Of a stretch of 64,000 nucleotides of DNA, positions 25,777 through 38,179 are shown piece after piece. Each line of letters begins with the position of its first letter. Within the stretch, counting starts at the first letter, position 1. Origin of the DNA: Torymus aiolomorphi (Eukaryota > Arthropoda > Insecta > Hymenoptera > Torymidae); the NCBI GenBank assembly GCA_036365515.1, contig CM070875.1:5181001-5245000 (forward strand). Direction: 5' to 3'. Under the pieces are notes generated by a model that worked only from the letters and a program-made list of their open reading frames with translations, did not search any database and was not told where the DNA came from. Made by a program: the position numbers and the translations under genes.

Positions 25777-25912
25777 CCCTATTAAAAATAATCACGTGAG
25801 TACTCACGTGAATACTCACGTGAGAGCTCACGTGAGAGCTCACGTGAGCTCTCACGTGAGTTTTTCGACCATATTCTCACGTGAGTACTCACGTGAGTAC
25901 TCACGTGAGAAG
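25777..25912. repeat. Array of the palindromic decamer CTCACGTGAG
   Basis: After CCCTATTAAAAATAATCACG come about eight overlapping CTCACGTGAG or close variants, spaced by 10-11 bp and linked by TA, AA or AG. Each contains the E-box CACGTG. An inverted, shorter version is at 32138-32210 (TCACGTGAGAATATGG...CACGTGATTATTTTTAATAGGG). The surrounding 25721-26090 and 31892-32213 form an inverted pair with the blocks permuted. Confidence 0.85.
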
Positions 25913-26086
25913 TAAAAAAATGGTTTAAAAAAAATTAGTAATCAATGTTTTTTTTACTAAACTATTACATAAATATTTTAACTTTAATTTTTGCATATAC
26001 CTTTCAATCCTTAAATAGTATAGGAATATATCAAAAGCAAGGCAAGCCTCGTAATTACAACTTTTAAAAGAGTCGCGGTATTGACT

Positions 26087-26303
26087 AAGTCTTATGGCTT
26101 TATGTATTCTCGCCGGTGTTCATTTGCCTATGGAAATCGAGAAAGGGGTTGCTGCCTGGCGGTTAAAAGAGTTACTAGACGTGGAGTTCAGACGGGTCCT
26201 ATCAGTTTCGCCGGTGACCGCCAGGCGGCAACCCCTTTCTCGATTTCCATAGGCAAATGAACACCGGCGAGAATACATAAAGCCATAAGACTTAGTCAAT
26301 ATC
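26087..26303. repeat. 217-bp near-perfect palindrome upstream of the retroelement
   Basis: Arms of about 90 bp (ATTGACTAAGTCTTATGGCT...GCTGCCTGGCGGT and exact complement) around an unpaired centre near 26165-26205. It lies directly upstream of the non-LTR element's 5' region. Confidence 0.85.
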
Positions 26304-26539
26304 GCGGATAGAGATCGATCGAGAGTCGTCGCGTCAAGATCGCAGTGAGCAGCGTAGTATCGTGATAGTTTTCATCAGTGAGTGATAGTGATTGTGATAG
26401 TGCATCAGAGAATCAATTTGATCACCTGCCCTTCTAAGGGCAATCACACGGCTGAACACAGTATTGTGTTATTCACCGCATCCTTCCAAACTACAAGTTC
26501 GACAACAACAGCAGCCACCAGAGAGCGGACCTAGGAGAG

Positions 26540-27984
26540 GTGACCTCCAAGGTCACCATGTCACGCACATCGGACAAAATGGACCAGTCGGATGGTTCAA
26601 CGCCACACCACCCTAAGCGAGTGAACCCCGATAATAGTGATGATGGATTCAGCGTCGTATCATCGACCAAGAGGAAGAAGGCCAGGACCTCGACAAAGGC
26701 CAGGACCTCAACAAGGGCCAGCAGCAGCGCCAAAACCAGCACTAGTAAGATCAACACACAACCATCTAACGTGACCCTTTCTAATAAAACTAAAAATTAC
26801 TTTGAGGCGCTTGCCAATGACAATACAGAAAAAACGGTACCAACCGGGTGCCTAAATACAAACGACACACAGACAAACAACGTGACAGACCCTAAACCTA
26901 AAAAACAAAACATCAAACCAGTGACAGTCAAAGTGGACGAATTAAACTTCCCTACAAGATGCTTAAAGTTATTCTCAGGAAACTTAAGTTTCCACCGATG
27001 GTTCAAACTATTGACAGCACACACATGTCAGTTGGGGTTAGTACACTTGACGACTATCGGTTGTTACTCAAGGGTCTTGAGGAAGCAAATTTTCAATTCT
27101 CCCTGAGACGACCTGCTGATTCCACCCCCTGCGAAAATTGTGATAAGAGGCCTCCCTCGTACACAGAAATGGATGAAATCAAGAAAGAATTGATTGAATT
27201 AGGACTGAAGATTGAGGGCGTTGCACAGATGAAAAGAGGAAGTGGAAGAACAGCCACGCCGCTCCCTCTTTTCTTATTAACCATAACTAATGATGAAAAC
27301 CTAAAGCTTTTGAACGAAGTAAAATCGATTAATTATTTTAAAATAAAACTTGAAAAGTACAACAAACCTAACAAACCTGTGCAATGCTTCAACTGCCAGG
27401 AATTTAATCACGTATCTAAATTCTGCCACATGCTTCCCAAATGCGTTAAATGTGGAGAAATCCACAAATCAACTGAATGCAAATTAGATTTCTCGGATAA
27501 AACAAACAACCTAAAATGCGCTAACTGTGGAGGAAACCACACGGCAAACTACCAGGGATGCCCAAGATATAAAAGACAACACGACCTAATCAAAATCAGG
27601 TCACAAAAACAAACAAACGCTAAACCTACACAACAGGTAAAAATTCATGCGCCCAGACAACAACCGCCACAAAAACAACAACAAACACAACAACATAATT
27701 ACAACGCCAACACTAACTATGAACGTAACTTCCCGCGACTTATTAATAAACAAAACGCAAGTCCAGCTTGGACACACACACAAACAAACATGATAAATAA
27801 TAATGATAAAATACAATCTAAAGACGCCGAAAACCTAATGAACATTATAAACGAGGCAATCGAGTTAACACTTCAAATTACAACAGGTACACTCACACTT
27901 AAAGATGCAACAATTCAAACAGCTAATCTAATAAAACAACTTTTCTCTACAGCCCTTAATGTCAGCAATGGAGCAGGAAAATAA
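26540..27984 (+). pseudogene. Jockey-like retrotransposon ORF1 (gag), frameshifted
   Basis: Nucleocapsid-type ORF1 of a non-LTR retrotransposon. The first part runs from MTSKVTMSRTSDKMDQSDG through a Lys/Ser/Thr-rich N-terminus in frame 2. It shifts to frame 1 around 26955-26975 and continues with VSTLDDYRLLLKGLEEANFQF to the stop at 27982. The C-terminal half has CCHC zinc knuckles: CFNCQEFNHVSKFC, CVKCGEIHKSTEC and CANCGGNHTANYQGC. The tail is Gln/Asn-rich. ORF1 overlaps the start of ORF2 by about 25 bases. The frameshift makes it non-functional as it stands. Confidence 0.85.
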
Positions 27985-30900
27985 ACAATTAAAAATCTAC
28001 GCATGGAACGCGTGTGGTGGATTATATGCCAAAAGACTTGAATTAGAATCCCTCTTAATAAATAACAAAATAGACATTTGCCTCATAAGTGAAACCTTAA
28101 TTAAAGATAAACAAAATTTCAACATAAAAAATTATAAAACATATCAAAACAACACTAACAGAGGCACGGCTATTCTCGTTAAAAATAACATCAGCCACTA
28201 CGTAATTCCGATTGATCTCGAAAAACTAGAAGCCACGGCTATAAAAATTAAAACGCGAGGCCAAGAAGTCGCGATAATATCCACATATAACTCCCCTAGC
28301 GTAAAATTCCATAAAGCCGACTACACTAAAATCTTTAAAATAGCCCCGGTTGTTATTGCAGCAGGAGATTACAATGCAAAACACACCATATGGGGTAGTA
28401 GATCTATTAACACACTTGGCAAAAACATTAATAATTTCTGTTTTAAAAATAACCTTTCAGTTCATGCACCCCCGGAATTCACGCACTATCCATTTAACAA
28501 AAGACTAAAACCGGACATAATAGATTTCATGATCTCAAAAAATCTCTATTTTACTTCGGATGTAAACACAATTCACGAGTTAGACTCAGATCACTACCCC
28601 ATAGAAATCATAGTTAAGGGGGTTAGTGCGGTAACATACAAGCCAAAAGTACAGCTGGTCGAACGCCGTACGCCTCACGCTCTCTCGAGTCTCCCCACTC
28701 TCAAAATTTCACGAGAGACTGTCCACGCACACATAGCGCCGCTTCATCTGTGTGTACATACACATAGAAGCGCTACGTCTGTGTAGACACACACGCAGCG
28801 AGCCTTCGTTTGTTTACACGCACACAAGGACACGCGCGGCGTCGTCTACCCTGAGGCTACGTACTTTAAACAACTGTATCTCGAAAACGGTGAAGCTAGG
28901 CTTCCTGAAATTTGCAGAGGACATTCAAAGTATTGTTCTTAGTAACATATCTCTTTTTCTTTCAAGTCTTAAGAAAACTTTCCAAGTTATTGACGAAAAC
29001 GTTCATTTTTTTACATTTCATGACGACGGTCCCATAAGACACCGTGTTAAATTTCGTAACTTTGGGAGCTTATATCTCACAAACGGGGAAGCTAGGCTTT
29101 CTGAAATTTACAGATACTGCGTATAATAGTAATATGAGTCTACCCTGCAAGTTTCAAGAAATTCTTAAGAAAAGCCAATATCGCACTAACCCCCTTAACT
29201 TGAGCGCTAAATTCACCACTAACCATCCTAAATATAACTTAGCAAAAGCAAATTGGAATTCATTTCAAAATCATATAGATAACGCGATTAAAGAGCGCCA
29301 AAACGACTTAAATTCAATCGATAATATAAATCTTGCAATCTTAAATTTAACTAACTCAATCTCGGAAGCATTAGAAATAGCAGTACCTAAAAATGAAAAT
29401 AAAACCGGTGAACTCCCTCTGCCACAAACAATACTTGATTTAATTAACTCCAGAAATAAAAACATACGAGAGAACCATGTCAGGCCAAATCCCCTACTAA
29501 AACTAGAAATAAATCACCAACGGAAAAAATCGATAAAATGATTAAAGAATTTAAATGTAACACGTGGAATAACACAGTTAAAAAATTAAATATTAAAGAT
29601 AACAGCCTCTGGAGAATGACAAAAGGTCTAACGCGTAAACAAACAAATATTCCAGCTCTTAAAAACGAAAATAATGAAATTAAATATTTTTCTCCAGAAG
29701 ACAAAGCTAACGCATTTGGAACGCACTTCGCTAATACATTTACCCCGCATAAAAACGAATCCGAAGAAGCAAAGCTCTTCACCACAGAAACAGACCGCAT
29801 GGTTTCCTCGTACTTAAACCATCTGGAAATTACGGATCCTAAATATAAAGCCAAACCATTCGAAATCAAAAACTATATTAAAAGAACTAAAAACAATAAA
29901 GCCCCCGGACCGGATAAAGTCACTAATTGCATGCTTAAACATCTACCCTCCAGCGCCATAAGTTATATTACGAAAATTCTTAATGCTTGCTTCGATTTAA
30001 ATTATTTCCCTACGGAGTGGAAAAAGCAACTATCTTAGTGTTTGCTAAACCCGGTAAAGATCTAACCATGACCACCAGCTACAGGCCCATAAGTTTACTA
30101 AATACAATGAGCAAAATTTTCGAATCAATCATAATCGACAGACTTAAAGACGAACTAAACGATAAACTTCGACTCCGAGCAGAACAATTTGGCTTTAGAG
30201 ATGGACACTCGACAGTACAGGCCATACTTAGACTAACAGAAGACATCACGAAAAACTTTAACTGCAACAGAAACACAGGCGCGGTTTTTCTGGACGTCGC
30301 GAAGGCTTTTGACAGCGTGTGGATTAACGGACTAATCCGCAAGCTGATCGAAGCCAAAATAAATAAAAATTTAATTCACCTACTAGCATCATATTTAAAA
30401 AATAGAAAATTTAAAGTAAAACTAAATGACGTAGAATCTAAAGAATTTAATATACGTGCAGGCATACCACAAGGCAGTCTACTCGGTTCTATACTTTTCA
30501 TCATTTACATCAATGACCTTCCAACCGTTGAAGGAGTAAAAATAGGAATTTACGCAGATGACACGGCCGCGTGGGCTACCTCGTGAAGCAATCTCAAAAT
30601 AGTAAAACTATTAAACGAATTCCTTAATAAAGTAAAAAACTGGACAACATTATGGCGCATAAAAATAAATGCTTCTAAATCAGAATCAATCCTTTTCTCG
30701 CGTAAAAAAAACCCAACACGGGATCTAGATCCGCCTAATCTAAACAACGAGTCTATAGAATGGGAAAATAAAGTAAAATATCTAGGAGTAATGCTTGATA
30801 AAAAATTAAGTTACACAGCCCACGTTAATAACGCGTAACAAAGCAATAGGAGCCACAATGAAACTCAAACCGATCTTAAATAATCACTCAGCACTAAATA

Positions 30901-31207
30901 TAAATAACGGAGTAATAATTTACAAAATGATAATAAGACCCATCTTAACCTACGCCTCGACGATCTGGGCTAACACAAACAAATCTAATTACCAAAAAAT
31001 ACAAACGGTACAGAATAAAACACTCCGCACTATTTTAAACGCCCCTAGATACACTAAAAACACTCTAATTCATAAAGATATTTAAATGTAGAGTACATTA
31101 AAGATTACATCAAAGAAGCCGGCAAAAACTTCTACAACAGAATTTCGGAATCAAAATATCAAATCATTAAAAACCTAGGCAACTACGACTCCGACGCAAG
31201 AGACAAA
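27959..31207 (+). pseudogene. Jockey-like retrotransposon ORF2 (endonuclease and RT), broken
   Basis: APE-type endonuclease from 27965 (MEQENKQLKIYAWNACGG, GDYNAKHTIWGS, ELDSDHYPIEI), cut at 28617 by a TTAA element and resuming at 29195. The reverse transcriptase follows in other frames: APGPDKVTNCMLKHLP near 29900, YRPISLLNTMSKIFE near 30080, FLDVAKAFDSVW near 30290, GIPQGSLLGSILF near 30460 and catalytic YADDTAAW near 30555. A TGA at 30584 follows directly, then further shifts near 30838 and 31085. At least three frameshifts and one stop, apart from the insertion. Jockey/BEL-type naming follows from domain order and motifs. Confidence 0.88.
28618..29194. mobile_element. 577-bp TTAA-flanked element inside ORF2
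   Basis: Ends GGGGGTTAGTGCG and the exact inverse CGCACTAACCCCC, with TTAA at 28614-28617 and 29195-29198. Inside are two diverged copies of a segment (ATCTCGAAAACGGTGAAGCT... and ATCTCACAAACGGGGAAGCT...) near 28870 and 29070. If the element and one TTAA are taken out, the ORF2 frame runs on without a break. Non-coding; piggyBac-like by target site. Confidence 0.85.
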
Positions 31208-31659
31208 TAATACAAGAGACCTAAAGACTTTTTGCATATAGATCCACCCACATAAATCCTAGTAAATAACGCAAATTTACGATGTTTCAGATACAACAGA
31301 TCCAAGCCAAGGACAAATGCAGACACACCAGATTTACCTTCCCCTTACTAATCATTTTTCTTTCAGGATCACATCAAGAAGACGCACCTCATACACTAAA
31401 CTCTCTCTCTCTCTCTCTCCTTTCACGCAGAAAGAGACGCAGCGACGTTATGCTGGCGGCTGATATTCAGTGCGCCTCAAAACCGCAACGAATGCCTGAC
31501 CGGACCGGCTGGCGGATGCGGCGTCTCCCTCTGGGTGAATCTCTTTCCTCTAAAACTGTCTGCCGCATATCACCTTTACCTACCTATATAAATTACTCAT
31601 CTATTTTTTCTGTCTAATAAAGTCTTTCTACGCGTCTCAACAACTAACTTAAGATAAAT
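31208..31659 (+). other. Downstream part of the non-LTR element
   Basis: Sequence after the last recognisable ORF2 codons. It has a short CT run at 31401-31419 and no poly-A or simple tail at a clear 3' end. It ends where the 31660 foldback begins. Probably the retroelement's 3' region. Confidence 0.4.
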
Positions 31660-32444
31660 GGGTTTTTACTCCTAGCGAGGTTTTTCCCCATTCTACACTC
31701 CACATAGTAGTCCAGCCATACAACCGTTTTTACTCTATAACTTCTGATAGTGTGGAAATGCCCTCACAGGGTAACGCACAACTTCCTCTTTTTGATTTCC
31801 TTCTTTAAGGAGAAGTAACTGGAATCGCCCAGGTTCCTCCTACGTGGATTCATTTCTACGTAAGGGGCTCCTGGACGGTGATCCGGGCAGGCTGTACCTC
31901 ACTGGTAGGGGGCGACGGAGGGGGCCCCCACCATCCCTTCTTTCTTTCTTCTTTCTTCTTCAATATCGCGACTCTTTTAAAAGAGTTGTAATTACGAGGC
32001 TTGCCTCGCTTTTGATATCTCCCTATACTATTTAAGGATTGAAAGGTATACGCAAAAATTAAAGTTAAAATATTTATGTAATAGTTCAGTAAAAAAAAAT
32101 TGATTACTAATTTTTTTTAAACTATTTTTTTCACTTCTCACGTGAGAATATGGTCGAAAACCTCACGTGAGAGCTCGCGTGAGAATTCACGTGATTATTT
32201 TTAATAGGGCAGCCTGCCCGGATCACCGTCCAGGAGCCCCTTACGTAGAAATGAATCCACGTAGGAGGAGCCTGGGCGATTCCAGTTACCTCTCCTTAAA
32301 GAAGGAAATCAAAAAGAGGAAGTTGTGCGTTACTCTGTGAGGGCATTTCCACACTATCAGAAGTTATAGAGCAAAAACGGTTGTATGGCTGGACTACTAT
32401 GTGGAGTGTAGAATGGGGAAAAACCTCGCTAGGAGTAAAAACCC
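31660..32444. repeat. Foldback element with 230-bp arms
   Basis: GGGTTTTTACTCCTAGCGAG starts the left arm (31660-31891), which is the reverse complement of 32214-32444 with few differences. The spacer, 31892-32213, is the inverted partner of the 25721-26090 segment and carries the CACGTGAG motifs. Confidence 0.85.
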
Positions 32445-32836
32445 ATAACTTTCGAGCTTGATTCTTCTTCTTTTTATATAGTCCTCGGGATGATTTAGAA
32501 GTGGGAGTAAAGCCAATCAGAGCTATTTCCCTTTCTCAAGTGGGAGTGGCCTCGCTGGAGAATTTTAACTTTTCTGGTTTAATCCGGGTTTTCCTCGAGA
32601 GTGGGGGTGACCCTGCTGGAGAAATCTAGTTTAATCCAGTTTCCTTGTTTTCTCTTAACTTCGTCCTTGAAGGCTATTTATTCTAAAAATAGAGATTTCT
32701 CCAAATTCTTTATCCTTTCGTTGATGATTTCTCGGAAAAATGTAGTAAACAATTCCTGGAATTATTGTTGTTTACGTTCCGCGGTCGTGACCTTCTCAGA
32801 ATCGTGAGGTGACCTTCAGCGCAAATGGATTCCTGG

Positions 32837-33425
32837 GGGGTTGTTCTTAAATGATATACGATAAAATGTTTATCACCGCGTAATACAGGTATGTTTTTAG
32901 GACGAATAGTGCCATTTAGGACAAAACTTTGATTTGATGTGACATATACTGTGGTAAAACGATTATGTCGCATCGCAACGCATATCGCTATAAGGGTAAT
33001 TTTATATTACGCTATAGCGATAAGTTTTGTTTGTTTGTACACTTTGAATGTGGAAACGTTGTGCAATAAAAAATTCTTCGCTATGGGGCACTAGAAAATT
33101 ACCCTTAGCGATATGCATTACCATGCAACATAATCGTTTCTCCACAGATACTTTTACAGATAATTTTGTATTGCCCTATAGCGAAGAATTTTTTATTGCA
33201 TAACGTTTCGATATACAAAAAGTGTAAAAACAAACAAACCTTATCGCTATGTCGTGATATAAAATTACCCTTAGCGATATGCGTTACAATGCGACATAAT
33301 CGTTTTACCACAGTATATGTCACATCAAATCAAAATTTTGTCCTAAATGGTACTATTCGTCCTAAAAACGTATCTGTATTACGCGGTGATAAACATTTTA
33401 TCGTATATCATTTAAGAACAACCCC
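32837..33425. mobile_element. 589-bp full palindrome with 5-bp duplication
   Basis: Ends GGGGTTGTTCTTAAATGATA and its reverse complement. CCTGG occurs directly before (32832-32836) and after (33426-33430), and copy 1 of the LTR-like repeat shows the unfilled site GGATTCCTGGAATTG. The arms pair nearly end to end around 33132. No coding capacity. Confidence 0.8.
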
Positions 33426-33596
33426 CCTGGGATTGTTGTTGTTTACGTTCCACAGTTGTATCCTTCTCGGAATCGTCGGGCGGCCTCGTGATTTCCTAGA
33501 ATCTCAGAGCAGTAAATAATTCTTGGAAGAGCTTTTTACCCTGAGCGAGCTTCCTTTATTTAATGGTTAATTCAATTATTAATTATTGTTATCACG

Positions 33597-33853
33597 TTCT
33601 CTCTAAAAATTGAATTAGTGAAAATTGCTCCACCATTTCAATTAGTAGAAAAAATTTCTAATTTATTAGTGAATATTCACTATTTCATTTAGTAGTTTAT
33701 TAAAACTACTATTTTTATTAGTAGTTTTTACTAATTTAATTAGTACTTTTTAAAAAACCACTAATGAAATAGTGAATATTCACTAATAAATTAGTAGTTT
33801 TTTCTACTAATTGAAATGGTGGAGCCATTTTCACTAATTCAACTTTAGAGAGT
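33597..33853. mobile_element. About 255-bp AT-rich palindrome
   Basis: CTCTCTAAA...TTGAATTAGTGAAAAT and its inverse end in TTTAGAGAG, with many TTAGTAG/CTACTAA steps between. Copy 1 of the LTR-like repeat lacks it at the matching place (ATCATGTTTATTTTG), which supports an insertion. Confidence 0.75.
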
Positions 33854-34272
33854 TTATTTCGCTATCAATTATTAATTGTCGATCACCTGGTTATTATTTA
33901 TTTACGGAACGGTTGATTTATTTAATATTTATTTTAAAGTTAATCTTTTAAAATCTACATTAACATTGTAGAACGATCCTAAATATTCTGCTACTCGTCC
34001 ATGCGAACGCAGTTCATAATAACACAGTATAAGCACCCTCACATATGCGATGACCAAAGAGCAGATGACATTTTCGTAACATAACCTCTAAATAATTATC
34101 AACAAAGGGCAAAAGACCACCTGACTCAGTAATGGTCGGATATAGATCTTTTTTTTATCAGTATAAAATGTAATAATTATAATTCAATAATAAATATAAT
34201 AGTATTATTCGTTTTTACATCGATACAAATTATCATTATTTTATATTATTACTTAATTTTCCTTAAATCAGT

Positions 34273-37200
34273 ATGAAGAATCACATATCTTTAATAATCC
34301 TGACGATTTTGAATATTGTTATTATTCAAATTTCTGGTTAGTTAAGAAAAATATTTGTTATGAGTAGAATAAATTTTTACTATAAAATTAGTATGATTTT
34401 TAAGATTTATGTTAAATACATCAATCCACTTTACCTTTTCTATAGATGCACTTCACAGAAACCTTCAATATTATGAAACTTTACATGCTTCAAATTTGGA
34501 GCATAGAGTTGTAAAGAGAGGTACTCAACATAGCTATCATCCTTATAACAAAATAAGTGAACTGGACTTTTATACTCATGGAAGGTATGTGAATAATAGA
34601 TAGAGAAATGCTTGCTTTAATTAAAGTGAAATTAAAGTGAACGACACAATGAAATTTAGTATCCATCTATATAACTCATTAATAAACGAGAAATTTACTC
34701 ACTTTTTAGACATTTTCGGTTAATTTTAACCCCTAGAAAGGAAGTTATTCATTCTAAATTTAAAGCTTATGAAATAGATGGAGATGGAAAGGAGAAGAGT
34801 GTCCATTTAGGTAATAATTTATAAGTGTTCTTAAAGCATATGATCAATTAATTTTTGTAAGTCTTATTTTATATATTTAGATCATGAAGATTTCTACCAT
34901 GGTCGTGTATTTGGAGAAATAGATTCACATGCTCAAGTACATATTAATGATGGCATGTTAACAGGAAGTATTACTGTAGCTGATGAGACATATCACATTG
35001 AAGTAAATAATTAATTAATAACTTATTATTTGTTATAAAATTTGTTAAAATAGTAATTTCTTTTTATTTTTATTTGTATTGATAATTTTAAATGAATTAG
35101 AAACATTTTGAATGAAAAAAAGCATTGATGTTAATAAATTTCCTGTTGAATTATAGCCATCATGGAGACATATTCCTGATTTAGATAATAAAACTATGAT
35201 TGTGTACAAAGCATCTGACGTAAAATTAAGTTGGGAACATTATGAAAATGGTGAAGGTCATACACACAGTGCTCCAAAAACTTGTGGATATGTAAAAGAG
35301 GGTACTGAATTGTATGACAAAGAATCCGAAAATGAACAAAATCTACAAAGTATTGAATATAGTAGCTACAATAGAACAAAGAGACAAACAGAAACATATG
35401 AATATACACCAACTAAAACAAGATGCCCATTGCTTTTAGTGGCTGATTATAGATTTTATCAAGAAATGGGTGCTAGTAGTACCAAGACAACAATCAATTA
35501 TTTGGTAATTTTTTTATAATTTTAGAAAATAAAAAATGATGTTATAAAAATTAATAATTATGAATTTATCCGCAGATAAGTTTAATTGATAGAGTTCATA
35601 AAATCTATAACGATACCATGTGGCAAGATCATAAAGAACAAGATGGTTTTAAAGGAATGGGCTTTGTTATTAAGAAAATAGTTGTGCATAGTGAACCAAC
35701 TCGTGTTAGAGGTGGAGATACTCATTATAATATGGTCAGAGAAAAATGGGATGTTCGAACATTGCTTGAAGTAAATGATATTAATTATACTAAAGTACTA
35801 ATTTATATCCTGCTAAAGTATGACATATTTTCTGTATAGGTTTTTAGTAGAGAATATAGCCACAAAGACTTTTGTTTAGCTCATTTATTTACTGATTTGA
35901 AATTTGAAGGTGGTATACTGGGACTTGCATATGTAGGTTCACCTCGTAGAAACTCTGTAGGTGGAATTTGTACACCAGGTTTGTATTTTTTATAAATCAC
36001 AAAAACATGTAAGGATATTTTTTATATAAATAATGATGTTATCTTTTACAGAATATTTTAAAAATGGTTACACTTTGTACCTTAACTCTGGTTTGAGTTC
36101 AAGCAGAAATCACTATGGACAAAGAGTAATAACACGTGAGGCTGATTTAGTAACTGCTCATGAATTTGGACATAATTGGGGTTCTGAACATGATCCTGAC
36201 ATTACAGTAAGTCATTACAGTTTCACTTACACACATAGGGTCACTTATTGTATCATAAAAATGAGCTAATGAATATTTGTGGTTTCTTTCTGACTAACTA
36301 AGAGATATGCCACTGTGTGGTATAATTAGGCTTATAAGTTCATCTGTGATATAGTGTATTTAAAACTAACATGTTGATATCTTTTAATTTTGTAAATACA
36401 TAGAAATAATAGCCTATTTTATTGTATTCGTGATATAATAAATTGCCTGTTTTTTTTTTTTTTTTTTCAATAGGAATGTAGTCCCAGTGCAAGTCAAGGA
36501 GGTTCTTATTTGATGTATACATATAGTGTCAGTGGATACGATGTTAATAATAAGGTATGAATTTCTTAATATTTTAAATGTGATCATGGAAATATTCATT
36601 AACCTGGAATAAAATGATTTCTAGCGTTTCTCTCCATGCAGCTTGCGTGCAATTCGCAATGTGTTGCAAGCTAAATCTGGTAGATGTTTCTCAGAGCCTG
36701 AAGAATCATTCTGTGGTAATCTGCGTGTAGAGGGTGATGAAGAATGTGATGCTGGACTTTTGGGAACAGAAGATAATGATGCTTGTTGTGATAAAAACTG
36801 TAAACTTAGACGTAACCAAGGAGCCGTTTGTAGCGACAAAAACTCTCCTTGCTGTCAAAACTGTGCATTTATGGGTCCTGGTGTTAAATGCCGTGATGCA
36901 CAGTATGCCACTTGTGAGCAAGAATCTCGTTGCACAGGAGCATCTAGTGAGTGTCCACGTTCCCCACCTATGAAAGATGGCACAAGCTGTCTTGAACGTG
37001 GACAATGTCATCAAGGAAAATGTGTTCCATATTGTGAAACTCAAGGATTGACAAGTTGCATGTGTGACACAAGTATGCAATTATTTCTGTATTGATTATT
37101 ATTTACTATTTTGCATTAATATTATTTTTAATTTTTACAATATTTAACATTACAAAGAATTTTTATTCTTTTACTGAAATTTGAGTTTTAAAATTGAAAA

Positions 37201-37748
37201 TATTCAGATAAGTTTAATTTTATATTTTTCGCTAAAGAATATTAGCTATTTAAACATCTTTTTTGAAATTAAGGTAGTTTTATATATTATTTTTATTCTA
37301 ATTTAATTTTTTATAATTTTCAGCAAGTGATGCATGCAAGAGATGTTGTCGGATGGGATTGAATGATACTTGCTTCCCCATTGATCCACAAGATATCTTA
37401 CCTGATGGAACTCCATGCATACAAGGTTTTTGTAATAAAGGAACGTGTGAGAAAACTATACAAGATGTTGTAGAAAGATTTTGGGACATTATTGAAGATA
37501 TTAACATAAATAAAGTTATGAGATTTTTAAAAGATAATATTGTTGGTGCTGTAATCATAAGTACAGCACTTATTTGGATTCCAACTAGTTGTGTTATAAG
37601 CTACATCGACAAGAGACGTATTAAAGATAGCGAAAAAAAATTTCGTTGGAAGAATACAGATCAGCTTATACATCCAGATGAACAAAAACGTGTTATTTAT
37701 ATTGGAGTTCCTCGACAAAGGGTACAACTTGTTGGGCACCAGTCATAA
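34273..37748 (+). CDS. Tace: ADAM17/TACE-like membrane metalloprotease
   Basis: Zinc metalloprotease that sheds membrane-protein ectodomains. Exons: 34273-34336, 34446-34584, 34710-34810, 34881-35002, 35157-35504, 35576-35770, 35840-35978, 36052-36206, 36474-36554, 36625-37072, 37324-37748. Phases close to 738 aa, near the fly Tace length and shorter than human ADAM17. It has a hydrophobic signal region ([16 protein letters not shown], residues 5-20). The prodomain has a cysteine switch, PKTCGY (Cys about 185), and a furin-type site, RTKR (215-218). The zinc site is [11 protein letters not shown] (406-416) with a Met-turn in GSYLMYTY. A Cys-rich disintegrin and membrane-proximal region follows. 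The TM helix is about 669-692 ([14 protein letters not shown]), with a short basic cytoplasmic tail. All key residues are intact. A 20-T polypyrimidine tract precedes exon 9. Confidence 0.96.
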
Positions 37749-38150
37749 AGTATTTATAACTTAATATTGATAGGAGTTTAAACTAGTCATTAGTTGCAAT
37801 AATACGTCGTTAAAATTTATTACTTGACATATTTATTTGTTTTATTAGAATGATTTATATAAGAGAAAATTGAAAAATTTAATGTTGTGATGATTACATA
37901 GGCTCACACAGAGAAATTAGCCCTCCTGTGAGCGCTACTTATGTAAAAGCTTTACATTTATACATAATTTATATAATATAAGGCAGAACCACAACTACTC
38001 AAAAGAAGTATATAATTTCACTAAAATTTTACATACTAAAATTGTCCATATAAACATGATCTCAGTGTCAGAATTCCTCTGTATCACGTACCAAATTAAC
38101 TTGAAGGGGTGCCGCAGCTATATTGCTGTTACATAGTTACCAACAATTTT
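37749..38150. other. ADAM17 downstream region
   Basis: AT-rich; probable 3' UTR and flank. I see no clear gene or repeat apart from a sharp composition change near 38100. Confidence 0.4.
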
Positions 38151-38179
38151 TTCTTACTCTCGTTCCATTTTCAATCCTC

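Larger units (their letters stand above)
25721..32446 (+). mobile_element. 6.7-kb composite insertion with 12-bp direct repeats
   Basis: The 12-mer AACTTTCGAGCT is at 25709-25720 and again at 32447-32458, immediately flanking this block; the LTR-like repeat is continuous across it. A duplication of about 12 bp suits target-primed integration of a non-LTR retrotransposon. The block contains the jockey-like element plus flanking inverted segments and the 31660-32444 foldback. Confidence 0.6.
25438..34024 (+). mobile_element. LTR-like repeat, copy 3, split by large insertions
   Basis: 5' part 25438-25720 (TGTTATGGG...GCACTAGTGCAACTGAACTTTCGAGCT) and 3' part 32447-34024 (AACTTTCGAGCTTG...GTTCATAATAACA). 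The parts align in order with copy 1. Three insertions account for the length: a 6.7-kb composite (25721-32446), a palindrome (32837-33425) and a second palindrome (about 33597-33853). It is a solo LTR or LTR fragment with no gag-pol of its own visible. Confidence 0.6.

Noticed and set aside
26491..26757. Leu-rich minus-strand frame opposite retroelement ORF1
   Set aside because: It is the complement of the Lys/Ser/Thr-rich gag N-terminus and has no family motif.
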